Source: Laspinema palackyanum D2c
Lineage (GTDB): Bacteria; Cyanobacteriota; Cyanobacteriia; Cyanobacteriales; Laspinemataceae
Reading direction: 5' to 3'
Length of the DNA stretch: 64,000 bases
Assembly: GCF_025370875.1 (NCBI RefSeq)
Contig: NZ_JAMXFD010000007.1
Location: 53,841-117,840 of the forward strand
In this document: positions 34,834 through 43,972 of the stretch, one piece after another
Layout of the letters: each line of letters opens with the position of its first letter
How positions within the stretch are numbered: position 1 is the first letter of the stretch
Translations under genes and position numbers: made by a program
The notes under the pieces: model-generated
Told to the model about the DNA's origin: nothing
What the model saw: only the letters and a program-made list of their open reading frames with translations
Databases searched by the model: none

Positions 34834-35640
34834 TTAGATTTGATGGATATTGATGTCAAGGTTCTCCCCCACCGTAATAATACTTTCTTCAGGACATTTA
34901 TGCCAATCTCCCTCGAACAAAGGTTCCGAGGCAATCATCACTGAGTCGGGAAAGTTCGGATCATCCCGTAACCAGTACAAAGTCGGTGCACCTGTCTGAT
35001 GAGCAAAGCGTGAGGCAACCAATTGATGTCCGTCGGTAATGATAAAATTCGCCGAAAATTTCACCCCTTCGGGTCTAGCAAGTTCCGTTAAAATGGTTAA
35101 GGTACTGTGCAATGCTGAAGTGAGGGGGGGATGCGCTTGCCGGTGATGATCTGCCGTGACATCTAAAAGGGAGAGAAATAGGGCAAAAATATGTTCCGTG
35201 TCCGTCGTCCCGCCAATTTGCTGGTAAATATCATCCTCTAGCTTGTTGCGAATTGGACGATACAGGGTTTTGCGGAAGTTGTCGATAAACCCGTTATGCA
35301 CCGCCATAATCCGGCGATCGCCAAAAGGCGGACAATTGCTCAACGTTACATCCTGTCCGGCAGTCGCACTACGGACACATCCGAGGAAGGTTCCGGTTTC
35401 AATATACCGACTCAAATGCGGCAGGTTCGTATCATTCCAAATCGGCAGCAGATTTTTGTAGGTAAAGGGGTCAACGTCCCGGTCGGGATCATACCATCCG
35501 ATGCCAAACCCATCCGCGTTGACGACTCCAGAAGTCATCTCTCGGGGTTCATAGCTTTGCGCCACTAGGGAATGCTCAGGTTTTAGGAGTAGGCGATCGA
35601 GTTGAATCGGTCGGCCTAAATAGGCAAGTAAACGACACAT
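34834..35640 (-). CDS. egtC: Class II glutamine amidotransferase, EgtC-like gamma-glutamyl hydrolase
   Basis: A 268-residue Ntn-hydrolase. MCRLLAYLG puts the nucleophile Cys directly after the initiator Met, as processing requires; this fixes the start at ATG 35640 although the frame opens at 35805. FGIGWYDPD, FLGCVRSATAG, NCPPFGDRRIMAVHNGFIDN and TDTEHIFALFLSLL match the glutaminase fold (GATase_4). In the classical pathway EgtC removes gamma-glutamate from the sulfoxide intermediate. Its place directly before egtB supports that role. It is divergent from the phosphatase gene, with a 118-base shared promoter region. Confidence 0.9.
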   Translation of the reverse strand: MCRLLAYLGRPIQLDRLLLKPEHSLVAQSYEPREMTSGVVNADGFGIGWYDPDRDVDPFTYKNLLPIWNDTNLPHLSRYIETGTFLGCVRSATAGQDVTLSNCPPFGDRRIMAVHNGFIDNFRKTLYRPIRNKLEDDIYQQIGGTTDTEHIFALFLSLLDVTADHHRQAHPPLTSALHSTLTILTELARPEGVKFSANFIITDGHQLVASRFAHQTGAPTLYWLRDDPNFPDSVMIASEPLFEGDWHKCPEESIITVGENLDINIHQI

Positions 35641-35758
35641 AGTAAATTTTGTATTTGACTCTGTAAAATTATAGAGCAAATCAGTCCCGGGTGAAGCGAA
35701 AACTTTCCTCGGGTGACTCAAAACGCTTGTAAAGAAGACAGGCAACCTACACAGTTCC

Positions 35759-36424
35759 ATGAAGTATATTGTTTTGTTTGTCATTTTGGGGACCGGACTG
35801 CTCACCCTGGGAGAGCAATTAGGCGGATTCGGATGGGTGTTCGCCTGGTTAGGTCTTGATTTTTTAATTGTGGCTGCCGCTTATCTAAAACTGGGGTATA
35901 AAATTTTTGGCAAGCGCTCAACCGATGGACAATTGGCAACCCCTTCCGTTGTCTTATTATTCCCTTACCTGTTATTTTGTTGGGGGTTTTGGCATCTACA
36001 GCGCCGATTTTTGAGAGAAGACTGTTATAATTATATTGCCCCGGGTTTGTGGATGGGCAGACGGGCTTTTGTGGATGAGTTACCCGCAGATATTAGTTTA
36101 TTAGTGGATTTAACCGCTGAATTTCCTGAACCCAAAGGGGCGCTAGAGGGGAAAGACTATCTTTGTTTACCCACGTTAGATGCTCATGTTCCCGATGAGG
36201 GAGAATTTCGCGCCTTAGTCCAAAAAATTGCCGATTGGCCGGGAAATGTTTACATCCACTGTGCGATTGGACATGGGCGATCGGCCACCGTCGCGGCTGC
36301 GGTTTTGATGGCCCGAGGATTGGCAACCAATGCTCAGGAAGCGGAAGCGATGTTAAAGAAAGCGCGACCCTGGATTAAGTTAAATCAAGCCCAGCGTCAG
36401 TTATTAGAAACCGTTGTGTTTTAA
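35759..36424 (+). CDS. Membrane-anchored dual-specificity phosphatase
   Basis: A 221-residue protein. Two to three N-terminal membrane segments (IVLFVILGTGLLTLG, WVFAWLGLDFLIVAAAYL, VVLLFPYLLFCWGFWHL) precede a cytoplasmic phosphatase domain. The catalytic loop HCAIGHGRS (Cys168, Arg174) fits HCxxGxxRS, and the general-acid Asp is probably in CLPTLDAHVPDEGEF. ISLLVDLTAEFPEP is the usual beta-strand with the conserved D-L-T. The layout matches bacterial PTPMT1-like or phosphatidyl-type lipid phosphatases as well as protein phosphatases; the substrate is open. Confidence 0.85.
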   Translation: MKYIVLFVILGTGLLTLGEQLGGFGWVFAWLGLDFLIVAAAYLKLGYKIFGKRSTDGQLATPSVVLLFPYLLFCWGFWHLQRRFLREDCYNYIAPGLWMGRRAFVDELPADISLLVDLTAEFPEPKGALEGKDYLCLPTLDAHVPDEGEFRALVQKIADWPGNVYIHCAIGHGRSATVAAAVLMARGLATNAQEAEAMLKKARPWIKLNQAQRQLLETVVF

Positions 36425-36469
36425 TTCTGGAATACAGAATTTACGCAAGCTTTAACATTAAACCCTAAA

Positions 36470-36500
36470 TGTAGAGGCGATTCGCTTTCTCGCCTCTACA
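36470..36500. repeat. 11-bp perfect hairpin TGTAGAGGCGA
   Basis: TGTAGAGGCGA (36470-36480) pairs exactly with TCGCCTCTACA (36490-36500). A degenerate relative (GAGAGGCGATTCGCTCC...GCCTCT) lies at 59622-59648, so it appears to be a dispersed intergenic element. It also follows the phosphatase stop and could terminate transcription. Confidence 0.6.
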
Positions 36501-36777
36501 TAGTCTGAGAATATACTGATCAGGGGAAAGGTCTTGAAGTGCGTCAGGCTTAAAAATTAAGATTTTTCTCCCCCAGATTACCCCGTGATGACCCAACTCG
36601 GGGAAGTTTAATGGACTAATGAAGTAAATACTTAATTCTCCTAATTCATGAATCCCCCAATGGAGATTTAATTGTTTCTAAATCGGTTATTTTATGGCGG
36701 TCTAAAAATATGTCAACATTTAATGGTAATCCGGCGTCTATGCTATTTATTAGAACAGAAACAGGAGTCAATGCTTT

Positions 36778-37962
36778 ATGAAATCTGAAAGAATTCTTTT
36801 TTCATTGGTGTTAATGGGGTTGATTGGATTAATCGCCCCTTTAGGGGGACTGAATGCTGCCGAAGTGACGCGGCAAGGGTTAGGCGTAGAGTCGGCCACC
36901 TTGATGGCTAAGGGCGATCGCGAGTTGGATCTGGATAATGTCCCCAGATCGGTGCAAAGTGCGGTGATTAGTGACCTGTCGCGCCGCCAAAATATCCCCG
37001 AACGACAAATCCGGATTACGGAAGCAACCCGCCAAACTTGGCCGGATTCCTGCCTCGGTTTGTCGGGACCGAACGAATTCTGCTCTCAAGTGCGAACCGA
37101 TGGTTGGCGGATGGTGCTCACGGAAAATAACAATCGGTGGGTGTATCGCACCGATGAAAACGGTCGAACGGTTCGGTTAGAATCGGGACAGAATGCAGCA
37201 AGTACAGAGTTACCGAGATCGGTCTCCGATGCTGTCTTACAAGCAGTTTCCAGTCGGGCGCGGATGTCTATCAATAACTTTCGGATTGTCAAAGCGGTGC
37301 GCCAGACTTGGCCCGATGGCTGTCTGGGGGTTCCCCAATCCGGGTTTATGTGTACACAAGCCCTGGTTGAGGGGTGGGAAGTGACCGTGATCAGCGATCG
37401 CGCTGCGGGTCAACGGTGGATTTATCGCACCGATAACTCGGGTCGTACTGTTATTTTATCCGAAGCTTACGATGGTCGATCCAGCCTACCGCGATTGGGT
37501 CCTAATACTGTCTTACAAACGGGTACAAACCGACCTCTCACGAATTCCGCCCAAATTCCAACTCACGAAATGCCCGGTCCGTTAACCCAGGGAATCATCT
37601 TCCGGGCCATTTCCACTGGGGGAATCACCGGACAGACTTATGAAACGGTCCTGATGAATAATGGTACATTAATGCAGGTCTTACAAGGACCGGGCAATGC
37701 CAATGATTCCGGGCGGCGAGTGGGTCGGATTTCGCCCCGAGAAGTGCAGGAGTTTCGCCGGTTGCTTTCCCAGCAGCAATTCGATCGCTATAACGGATTG
37801 AATGTATCTCAGTCTGGGGGGAGTGCGGACTATATCACAGTTACCCTTTCTAGCCGTTCGAGTACGATTCGCTATGCTGATATTAGCCAACAACAGCTAC
37901 CCTCCAATTTACAGCCGGTGATTCAATCATGGAATCGAATTGTGAGTCAAATTGGACGGTAA
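36778..37962 (+). CDS. Secreted protein with two copies of a Cys-pair repeat domain
   Basis: A 394-residue exported protein. Signal peptide: residues 1-~28 (ILFSLVLMGLIGLIAPLGGLNAAE). Two tandem units of ~80 residues follow: LPRSV...AV.. helices, then TRQTWPDSCLGLSGPNEFC with two Cys, DGWRMVL and RWVYRTDENGRTVRLE. The second unit reads VRQTWPDGCLGVPQSGFMC and WIYRTDNSGRTV. The paired Cys positions suggest one disulfide per unit. The C-terminal ~125 residues (QGIIFRAISTGGITGQTYETVLMNNGTLMQV) are a different domain. The same unit occurs three times in the gene at 38703. Function unknown; probably periplasmic or cell-surface. Confidence 0.8.
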   Translation: MKSERILFSLVLMGLIGLIAPLGGLNAAEVTRQGLGVESATLMAKGDRELDLDNVPRSVQSAVISDLSRRQNIPERQIRITEATRQTWPDSCLGLSGPNEFCSQVRTDGWRMVLTENNNRWVYRTDENGRTVRLESGQNAASTELPRSVSDAVLQAVSSRARMSINNFRIVKAVRQTWPDGCLGVPQSGFMCTQALVEGWEVTVISDRAAGQRWIYRTDNSGRTVILSEAYDGRSSLPRLGPNTVLQTGTNRPLTNSAQIPTHEMPGPLTQGIIFRAISTGGITGQTYETVLMNNGTLMQVLQGPGNANDSGRRVGRISPREVQEFRRLLSQQQFDRYNGLNVSQSGGSADYITVTLSSRSSTIRYADISQQQLPSNLQPVIQSWNRIVSQIGR

Positions 37963-38065
37963 AGGGTCCGATAGGATAGAAAATTAAGTCCGATGAATTG
38001 AGATGAAAATGAGGCGGTTCAGGAGGAGTCGGAGTGACTGAGGACGAGGGTGAAGGATAAGTTAT

Positions 38066-38132
38066 AAACCGGGTTTCTATTCTGATTATGTGATTAATTT
38101 CACCTAAATGGTTTCAAGAAATCCGGTATTTT
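38066..38132. repeat. Degenerate REPIN-type element
   Basis: AAACCGGGTTTCTATTCTG near 38066 and AGAAATCCGGTATTTTTT near 38117 are two diverged halves of the AGAAACCGGGTTTCT pair, at about the same spacing as at 4412 and 49609. Confidence 0.6.
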
Positions 38133-38702
38133 TTCCGCCTTATTTCAGAGTGAATCAAGGGTTTAGAGTACCGAGATGGAAGAGGGTCCCTGGGATCTAA
38201 AACTGGGGCAAATTGAGTTCAGGTAGCCGGGGATACAAACGGGCAGAACGATTTGCGTATTAGCGCGATCGCGCTGCCCGTCTTGATTTATGGGACATAT
38301 CCTGTTACAGTTGAAAATATACCCGTAGTGGGTTTTACATAAACGCCCGATCAATATTGGGGCGGGTTCGGATAAAACAGCGATCGCCAATTCCCTTCAA
38401 TTACTCGGATCCCTGTAGCGAAAAGGATGGGTTGCAAGTGAGTTCTTGTGATTGGAAGTCACATTAAATGACAGGGGAAAGTCTTGGATTTAGGTCTGTG
38501 TGGTGGGATTATCCCGGAACTCGCCACCTCGCGATTGAAGTAGCGTTTGCGGAACTTACAGCCGGGGTGTTGTTGTCTAAATTGACATCTGAGGTTGAAC
38601 TTGATCGCAGAAACTCCATTGTGATCTTGCCCCCAGGATGCCATGTGCAATCCGGGTTAATTCCAACAGGCATTTAGGCATCGCCAATAACGGAGCAGTG
38701 CT
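38133..38702. other. Non-coding spacer, nothing recognised
   Basis: About 570 bases. A 69-codon plus-strand ORF (38468-38677) lacks a ribosome-binding site and family features and was not called. GGAGCAGTGCT upstream of 38703 serves the next gene. Confidence 0.5.
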
Positions 38703-39722
38703 ATGAACCACGACGAACAACGCCGTAAAAAACAGCCTAACCCGCTGGTACTCGCCGTCATGCTGACAGGTGTCTTACTCCTAGAAGTGCATCCCAAAGC
38801 CGCTTCTAGTGCGAGTGCAGTGAGCGATCCCATGGCGATCGCGGGTCAACTGGTGCGTAACACGCGCAATCTACTGCGTCAGACGATTGACCCGTACCGT
38901 CTCCCCGAGGCGGTGAGCCAAGCAGTGGAACAAGACATTTCCTACAAGCTGGGAATTCCCGCCTCTGAACTCTCCATTACTGACTACAGTCTGGAATCCC
39001 AGCCTCGTCAGTGTCAGGACAAGGCGGAACCCCCCGAGGATTGTACCGATACCAGCCTACAGCCGTGGCGAATTGTCGTCGCCGATCGCTGGGTGTATCG
39101 TAGCGATCCCCAGGGACAGACCCTGCAACTGGAAACCCCCGATGTGCCGGTTAGCTATCTCCCTGCTGAGGTTGCCAATGCAGTCCTAGAAGCCTCCGCC
39201 CGTCGTTCGGGGTTGGATCTTGCCGAGCTCAGCATTACCCAAATTCAGGTCCGGGATTGGCCGAATCTCTGCCTAGAGGTAGATGCTTCCGGTCAAAACT
39301 GTCATACAGGCACTGTCCCCGGTTGGCAGATTGCGATCGCCGCTGGTCCGAAACGTTTGGTTTATCACGTCGATCGCTCAGGGAAGGTCCTCTTATTCAA
39401 TTCCGCCTTATCTTCAACCCTTGATCCTTTGGAGCAGCCCCATTTGCCCTCGGGTTTAGCAACCCTAGTCAAAGCTGACCTCACCGAAAAAGTCGGGATT
39501 TCACCGGATCAATTGGACATCGCAGAATATAGCCCCCAAACTTGGAGCGACAGTTGTCTAGGACTGCTCCATTCCCAAGCCGTCTGCGATCGCAACACTG
39601 TCAACGGCTGGCGAATCGTCCTCTCCAATGGTGGCACGCGCTGGGTTTATCGCACCGATGCCACCGGCAAAACCCTGGGATTAGAAACCTCAATTTCTGA
39701 ACCTCTAAACCCTAAAAACTAA
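38703..39722 (+). CDS. Secreted protein with three copies of the Cys-pair repeat domain
   Basis: A 339-residue protein. A basic N-terminus (MNHDEQRRKKQ) and a hydrophobic stretch (PLVLAVMLTGVLLLEV) form a signal peptide or anchor. Three repeat units follow: around residues 60-145 (QCQDKAEPPEDC, RWVYRSDPQGQTLQLE), 150-230 (DWPNLCLEVDASGQNC, LVYHVDRSGKVLLF) and 240-325 (TWSDSCLGLLHSQAVC, RWVYRTDATGKTLGLE). Each has the spaced Cys pair and the GW(R/Q)I strand. It is a paralogue of the 36778 protein but lacks that protein's C-terminal domain. Start ATG 38703 follows GGAG. Function unknown. Confidence 0.78.
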   Translation: MNHDEQRRKKQPNPLVLAVMLTGVLLLEVHPKAASSASAVSDPMAIAGQLVRNTRNLLRQTIDPYRLPEAVSQAVEQDISYKLGIPASELSITDYSLESQPRQCQDKAEPPEDCTDTSLQPWRIVVADRWVYRSDPQGQTLQLETPDVPVSYLPAEVANAVLEASARRSGLDLAELSITQIQVRDWPNLCLEVDASGQNCHTGTVPGWQIAIAAGPKRLVYHVDRSGKVLLFNSALSSTLDPLEQPHLPSGLATLVKADLTEKVGISPDQLDIAEYSPQTWSDSCLGLLHSQAVCDRNTVNGWRIVLSNGGTRWVYRTDATGKTLGLETSISEPLNPKN

Positions 39723-39826
39723 CCCTTTAAAACCTAATTCAGACTGAATCTCTAACCTTAAACTTTCACTTCTTCCCCTGATCCCGTCTGCTAAACCCTG
39801 CAAAGGGAACCCTCCCCCAAAATAGT

Positions 39827-39864
39827 CCCGCTCGGAATTTACTCCGGAAGCGGGCCTATTTTTC
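39827..39864 (+). terminator. Probable rho-independent terminator
   Basis: CCCGCT (39827-39832) with CGG pairs with CCGGAAGCGGG in the 39844-39854 region, then CCTATTTTT. It follows the repeat-domain gene by about 105 bases. Confidence 0.6.
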
Positions 39865-40167
39865 TGAAATTTAAACCCATCCCAAGCCGAGGAGATTTTT
39901 CCGGCTCATCCCTTATGAACCCCTACAAAAAAGGGTTTCCGGACTCGGAAAACCTCCTCAAATAGTGCTAATCTAACGATCACAACAGGGGTATTTCATT
40001 TTTCGGAGTTCCCGGATTAATCTGCCTTTGCTCTGAGCCGCTTTACCTTTTAAACTAGGATATTCTATCCAGAAAGAAGCGCTTTCCTTCCCATCGACTC
40101 TTGGTGGTTAAATCCGTGAGGAAGGGCTTTCTGTGTCAAGGGAATCGAACTTCAGGAGGATTTTGCC

Positions 40168-41460
40168 ATGTTACTGCCCCACAACCTGTCGATCGCCACC
40201 AGCTATTTGCTCTTGGGCCTCACGGGTTTGAGTCTTGCGGGATGTCAAAACTTAGGGTTGGGTTCATCCGGGGATCTCAGGGTTGATCAGCCGGTGCGGT
40301 TGATCGCAGAAGTCGATCGCCAAGCCGTCTTCGTCAGTCTGCCCTCACCTCGAAGCAACCCGAACCCGAACTTTTCTGCCGAAGTTCTGGAAATCGACCT
40401 GAACGGGAAGAAGCGCCCCATTGAGGCAACCCGGAAGCAAATTACATATCTGGATTCGGTGACGGGGGAATCCAACCTGTTACATCTGTTGGGCTTCAAT
40501 TGGGCTGGAACCCAACGCTGGATTTTTGATCCCCAGCATCCCTCCCCGCAATTCTGGCGCAATCCCCAAGACTCTTCATTGCTCTTGTTTCAACCTCAAT
40601 CCAATCTGGGGGGCTTATATCTACTGGATACCAACACCCTGGAAGTGAAGGCGATCGGCAACCATCAGGCGCTACGGGAGATGATTGCCAAAACCAGAGC
40701 ATTGCCCCCAACGCCCCCACCCCCCAATTGCAAGGAATCCGAGTGCGAGGCGGGGGCGAAAATTCTCTACTGGGCTTCTGCTCCCAATTGGTCCCCGGAT
40801 GGCAGGATGATTGCCTTTACCTCGAATCGGGAAACTTTAGGCTCAGCTTCCGATATAAGTGTTTGGGTTTTGGATGTGGCAACGGGTAAGGCAACAAAAA
40901 TCCTGGGCCGCCCTGGGGATAAATATCAGATTTTCGGATGGACCGCCCAAGGTCAAATTTTGGCTTGGGAGTATAGCCAATTGCCCAATTCATTGGTCGC
41001 CATCTCTCCCACCACGGGAGATCAGGAAGTTTTATTACAGGGTGAATATCTGGAATTTCTGGCCCTGAGCGATGACTACAAGACGTTGCTCTATGCCAGC
41101 CGCCCCTCGGGAGAAAGCTCTACAAGCAGCTTTGCTAAACTCTACGCCTTTTCAGTGGATACCCGAGAAAGTCAACTCCTGTTTGAAGAAACGCCCATCG
41201 AACGGTTATCTAGCATCCGCCCGGATTTCTCAGAACAAAGCGATCGCGTGGTGGCGGTCCTCAGCGATGTTGAAGGCGGTCACACCCTCTGGGTTTATGA
41301 CTTACCTCGACAAATCAGCCAGCGGGTTTCCCTCCCCCCAGGTAAACGACTCTTTGCCACGGAACGCAAGCTAGAGTGGGCCGGAGACCGCTTGGTTGTT
41401 CCCCTGGAAGATGTCCAAACTCAGACATTTAGCACCCTGCTGATGGCGGTTGACTTGTAG
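40168..41460 (+). CDS. TolB-like beta-propeller lipoprotein
   Basis: A 430-residue exported lipoprotein. The signal LSIATSYLLLGLTGLSLAGC has a textbook lipobox (LAGC, Cys ~26). The mature part has WD40-like/PD40 repeats: APNWSPDGRMIAFTSNRE, SDISVWVLDVATGKATKIL, LLYASRPSGESS and SDVEGGHTLWVYDLPRQISQRV. The SPDG...IAF pattern is that of TolB-type propellers. No TolA, TolQ, TolR or Pal genes are near, so it is not an obvious TolB. AGGAGGA eight bases before the ATG gives strong translation. Role unknown; probably periplasmic or outer-membrane-associated. Confidence 0.82.
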   Translation: MLLPHNLSIATSYLLLGLTGLSLAGCQNLGLGSSGDLRVDQPVRLIAEVDRQAVFVSLPSPRSNPNPNFSAEVLEIDLNGKKRPIEATRKQITYLDSVTGESNLLHLLGFNWAGTQRWIFDPQHPSPQFWRNPQDSSLLLFQPQSNLGGLYLLDTNTLEVKAIGNHQALREMIAKTRALPPTPPPPNCKESECEAGAKILYWASAPNWSPDGRMIAFTSNRETLGSASDISVWVLDVATGKATKILGRPGDKYQIFGWTAQGQILAWEYSQLPNSLVAISPTTGDQEVLLQGEYLEFLALSDDYKTLLYASRPSGESSTSSFAKLYAFSVDTRESQLLFEETPIERLSSIRPDFSEQSDRVVAVLSDVEGGHTLWVYDLPRQISQRVSLPPGKRLFATERKLEWAGDRLVVPLEDVQTQTFSTLLMAVDL

Positions 41461-41591
41461 GGTCCACCCTCTAAGTTCGGGGACAATTTTAAAGATTTCT
41501 TGAATCTACGGTTTTCCGGTCGGGATAAGCTTGTTTTTTCTCCAACCCTTTGATAGAATTCCTTCATACCTAGCAACTGGTTAGCTAAAAA

Positions 41592-42191
41592 ATGAGCGTT
41601 CAGCCTCGACATTTACAGGGTTTGCAGACCCAACCTTCCCTGAGCAAAAGGTCAGCCCAATTAGAATCTCCTAGGGAAACCTTTTACTATTTCGCCTATG
41701 GTTCCTGTATGTGTCCGGTGGATTTAAAACGATCGCTGGGGGAACCCACCCATCCATACACGATCGGTCCGGCTACCCTCAAAGGCTATCGACTGCAATT
41801 TTCTGGATATTCAACCTTACGAAATTGCGGCGTTCTCGATGTCGTCAAAGACCCAACAGCCTCTGTCGAAGGCGTTCTCTATCAACTCCCTTGGCGGCTG
41901 TCCGATCGCCTGGATGAACGGGAAAAAGGCTATCATCGCGAGGCGATCGAAATCTTATCCGGTCACACCGTTTACCAGAATGTTCGCACTTATACCGTAG
42001 CCCATAAGCTCTCGCAAGAACTCCCCCCCAACGACTGGTATTTTCAAGTTGTCTTACGCGGGGCCGTCACCTGCGGACTCCCGGAATCCTACTGTTGGCA
42101 TCTATTCAACTATATGCATCAGTTGCAAACCCGCCCCATTCAGAATACGCCGCTCAAAACTGCCGCAATTTCTACCCAGTTACTCGGATGA
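41592..42191 (+). CDS. Gamma-glutamylcyclotransferase-fold protein
   Basis: A 199-residue GGCT/AIG2-like protein. YYFAYGSCMCPVDLKR is the nucleotide-free glycine loop of the fold (YGSN/YGSC), followed by GPATLKGYRLQFSGYSTLRNCGVLDVV, SVEGVLYQLPWRLSDRLDEREKGYHREAIEI (the catalytic Glu region in ERE) and TYTVAHKLSQELPPNDWYFQVVLRGA. Such proteins cleave gamma-glutamyl amines or peptides, but many members have unknown substrates. The N-terminal ~35 residues are variable. It stands alone, with a minus-strand terminator beyond its stop. Confidence 0.8.
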   Translation: MSVQPRHLQGLQTQPSLSKRSAQLESPRETFYYFAYGSCMCPVDLKRSLGEPTHPYTIGPATLKGYRLQFSGYSTLRNCGVLDVVKDPTASVEGVLYQLPWRLSDRLDEREKGYHREAIEILSGHTVYQNVRTYTVAHKLSQELPPNDWYFQVVLRGAVTCGLPESYCWHLFNYMHQLQTRPIQNTPLKTAAISTQLLG

Positions 42192-42272
42192 AAACAGCGC
42201 TTTTTTGGCGGGAAAATTGCCGAACTTTCTCATCTAAATCGCTCAATATATTTATTGCCCCATTCCACCCCT

Positions 42273-42304
42273 CAAAAAACCCGTTTTCTGTCACGAAAAC
42301 GGGT
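42273..42304 (-). terminator. Minus-strand rho-independent terminator for the MBL gene
   Basis: ACCCGTTTTC (42279-42288) pairs perfectly with GAAAACGGGT (42295-42304). Read on the minus strand it is followed by TTTTTTG, giving a terminator 50 bases past the end of the MBL-fold gene. Confidence 0.8.
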
Positions 42305-42356
42305 GAGAAGTCGGGGTATTTTCAATCTCTACCACACCGGCCAAATACCCAAGTGA

Positions 42357-43139
42357 TCACCTCACCTGGGCAGTGCGCTGTTCTAACGGAATCTCTATGC
42401 GATCGCCTGGTTTGGGGTCGAGCGCCCGCGTGGGAATCTGGTGCTTTGCCAACAACGAGCGAAAATCTTCAATCGTTCCTTGAGCGCGAATCACAGACAT
42501 TAACAGTCCCTCAAATATCACATCCCCTCCCGCTGCTGTGGGTAGCATCACTTGGGGTTGCAGCATTCTAGCCAGTTCTAAAGCACTTTCTTTCCCCTTA
42601 ATAATTGAACCCACCAGGGGTAGGGATAAATCCACAATTGGGGCGATCACCACATCAATGGGACCTTCATTTTTCAGGGTCGGAGAATGAGACCCGTGGG
42701 GTTCGTAATACAGACTCGTCCCCGTTGCTAAATCCCGGAGAATATAGGCATTTTCCACCACAAAAGGTCCGATGGGTGAACCGGGAATCGCCTTAATTTC
42801 CAGTTGATTTCCCAAGCAAAAACTTTCCCCATGCGCCAGGGGGGTGATTTGAGTATAATTTAACTCCTGGACTATCTTAGCTGCATTGACCGAAGCCACA
42901 ACGGGAATCTGGCGATCGAGTTGTTTTAAGGTGGGCGGATGAGCATGATCTTCCAAACCCTGGGACAGTAAAATCAAGTCGATATTGTCCGGGATGGAGC
43001 GTTCCCTGCGGCGAGCGCTTTTGAACAACCAAGGCTGGTTTCCAAATACTAATGGACCCACGAGCCACGGGTCGAGTAGAATCCGCTTAGAGGCTAATTC
43101 AATGAGCCACGAATTACTGTCTAACCAAGTCAAATACAT
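42357..43139 (-). CDS. MBL-fold metallo-hydrolase-like protein
   Basis: A 260-residue metallo-beta-lactamase fold with relatives in cyanobacteria and plants. YLTWLDSNSWLIELASKRILLDPWLVG is the usual entry. The metal motif appears as LLSQGLEDHAHPPTL, so the first two His of HxHxDH are replaced by Ser and Gly while D-H is kept. GSPIGPFVVENAYILRD, SLYYEPHGSH and MLPTAAGGDVIFEG follow. The altered motif is a feature of this subfamily; zinc content and activity are therefore uncertain. ATG 43139 (MYLTWLDSN) is the natural start. Confidence 0.8.
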   Translation of the reverse strand: MYLTWLDSNSWLIELASKRILLDPWLVGPLVFGNQPWLFKSARRRERSIPDNIDLILLSQGLEDHAHPPTLKQLDRQIPVVASVNAAKIVQELNYTQITPLAHGESFCLGNQLEIKAIPGSPIGPFVVENAYILRDLATGTSLYYEPHGSHSPTLKNEGPIDVVIAPIVDLSLPLVGSIIKGKESALELARMLQPQVMLPTAAGGDVIFEGLLMSVIRAQGTIEDFRSLLAKHQIPTRALDPKPGDRIEIPLEQRTAQVR

Positions 43140-43771
43140 AATCCGAACAATCTTATCTTATTGATAACGCCTGTCAATATTTTACGTCTTTGTTACAATT
43201 GCGGCTCAGATTTTTAGGAATTGCCTCGGGATAGGGACTTTCATCACATTGAGGCGACTGCAATAAAAGCACCCCTTTTTAAATCCTCGCCAATAGCGCC
43301 GAGGGAGGAGTTGGGTTGGGGTAGTCAGTGGTGTTCTTTGTCTGTTGGCGATCGCCACCCATCACCCTCTAATCGGGCTATCAGAGAAAGGGGCGCTTCA
43401 GACCCAAATATTGATAAATGGAAACCCAGCTAGTCAATTATACGTTCTACCCTGTCCCGAGTGACCCAAAGGGGAGGACTGAACCAACCACCTCTGCTCC
43501 CCCGAATCCATAGCCCTTTTCTTCTGCGTGATCCCTGCTCAAAAAGATGGGATCCCTGATGGGTTTTCCCCTAATTTTTTTCGGGCGATCGCCTAGGTGC
43601 AAGAACGCTCATAGAGCAATGGTTTTCGGGCGGGGGTCCTGAAAAATTCTCTGAATTTAGGACTCAAATCACAGAGGGAGGGAGCTTTAAATCACAAATT
43701 AACTTGATAAAATACCCGATACTTGGGATAATAAAGTTAAAGAAATCATTACGTTTTCACGAGGGGAGAAA
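43140..43771. other. Non-coding spacer, nothing recognised
   Basis: A 630-base spacer. A 70-codon ORF (43221-43433) has no family features. The last 60 bases hold GAGGGGAGAAA, the ribosome-binding site of the next gene, behind an AT-rich promoter-like stretch (43700-43735). Confidence 0.5.
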
Positions 43772-43972
43772 ATGGTAATTCAGGGAAATTTCTACAAATT
43801 GACAATTTCAGAAATTTTTTGTCAAATCTGGCGCTCCGGAAAAATCACTTACCTAGAACGCTGGGGGTTGATGAGCGCGCTACTCAAGGATTCACTCACG
43901 GAAGATGAAATGGACGCCATCAACCGCCTGCTTCATGCAGTCCGGCGTGGATGGTTACGAGTTGAAGAGTAA
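43772..43972 (+). CDS. Small conserved-looking protein of unknown function, 66 aa
   Basis: GAGGGGAGAAA just before the ATG is a strong ribosome-binding site. The 66-residue product (MVIQGNFYKLTISEIF..., ALLKDSLTEDEMDAINRLLHAV) is helical and looks like a folded small protein. The second half, with a TEDEMDAINRLLHAVRRG helix, resembles small cyanobacterial proteins seen next to variable genes, but I cannot name a family. Confidence 0.65.
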   Translation: MVIQGNFYKLTISEIFCQIWRSGKITYLERWGLMSALLKDSLTEDEMDAINRLLHAVRRGWLRVEE

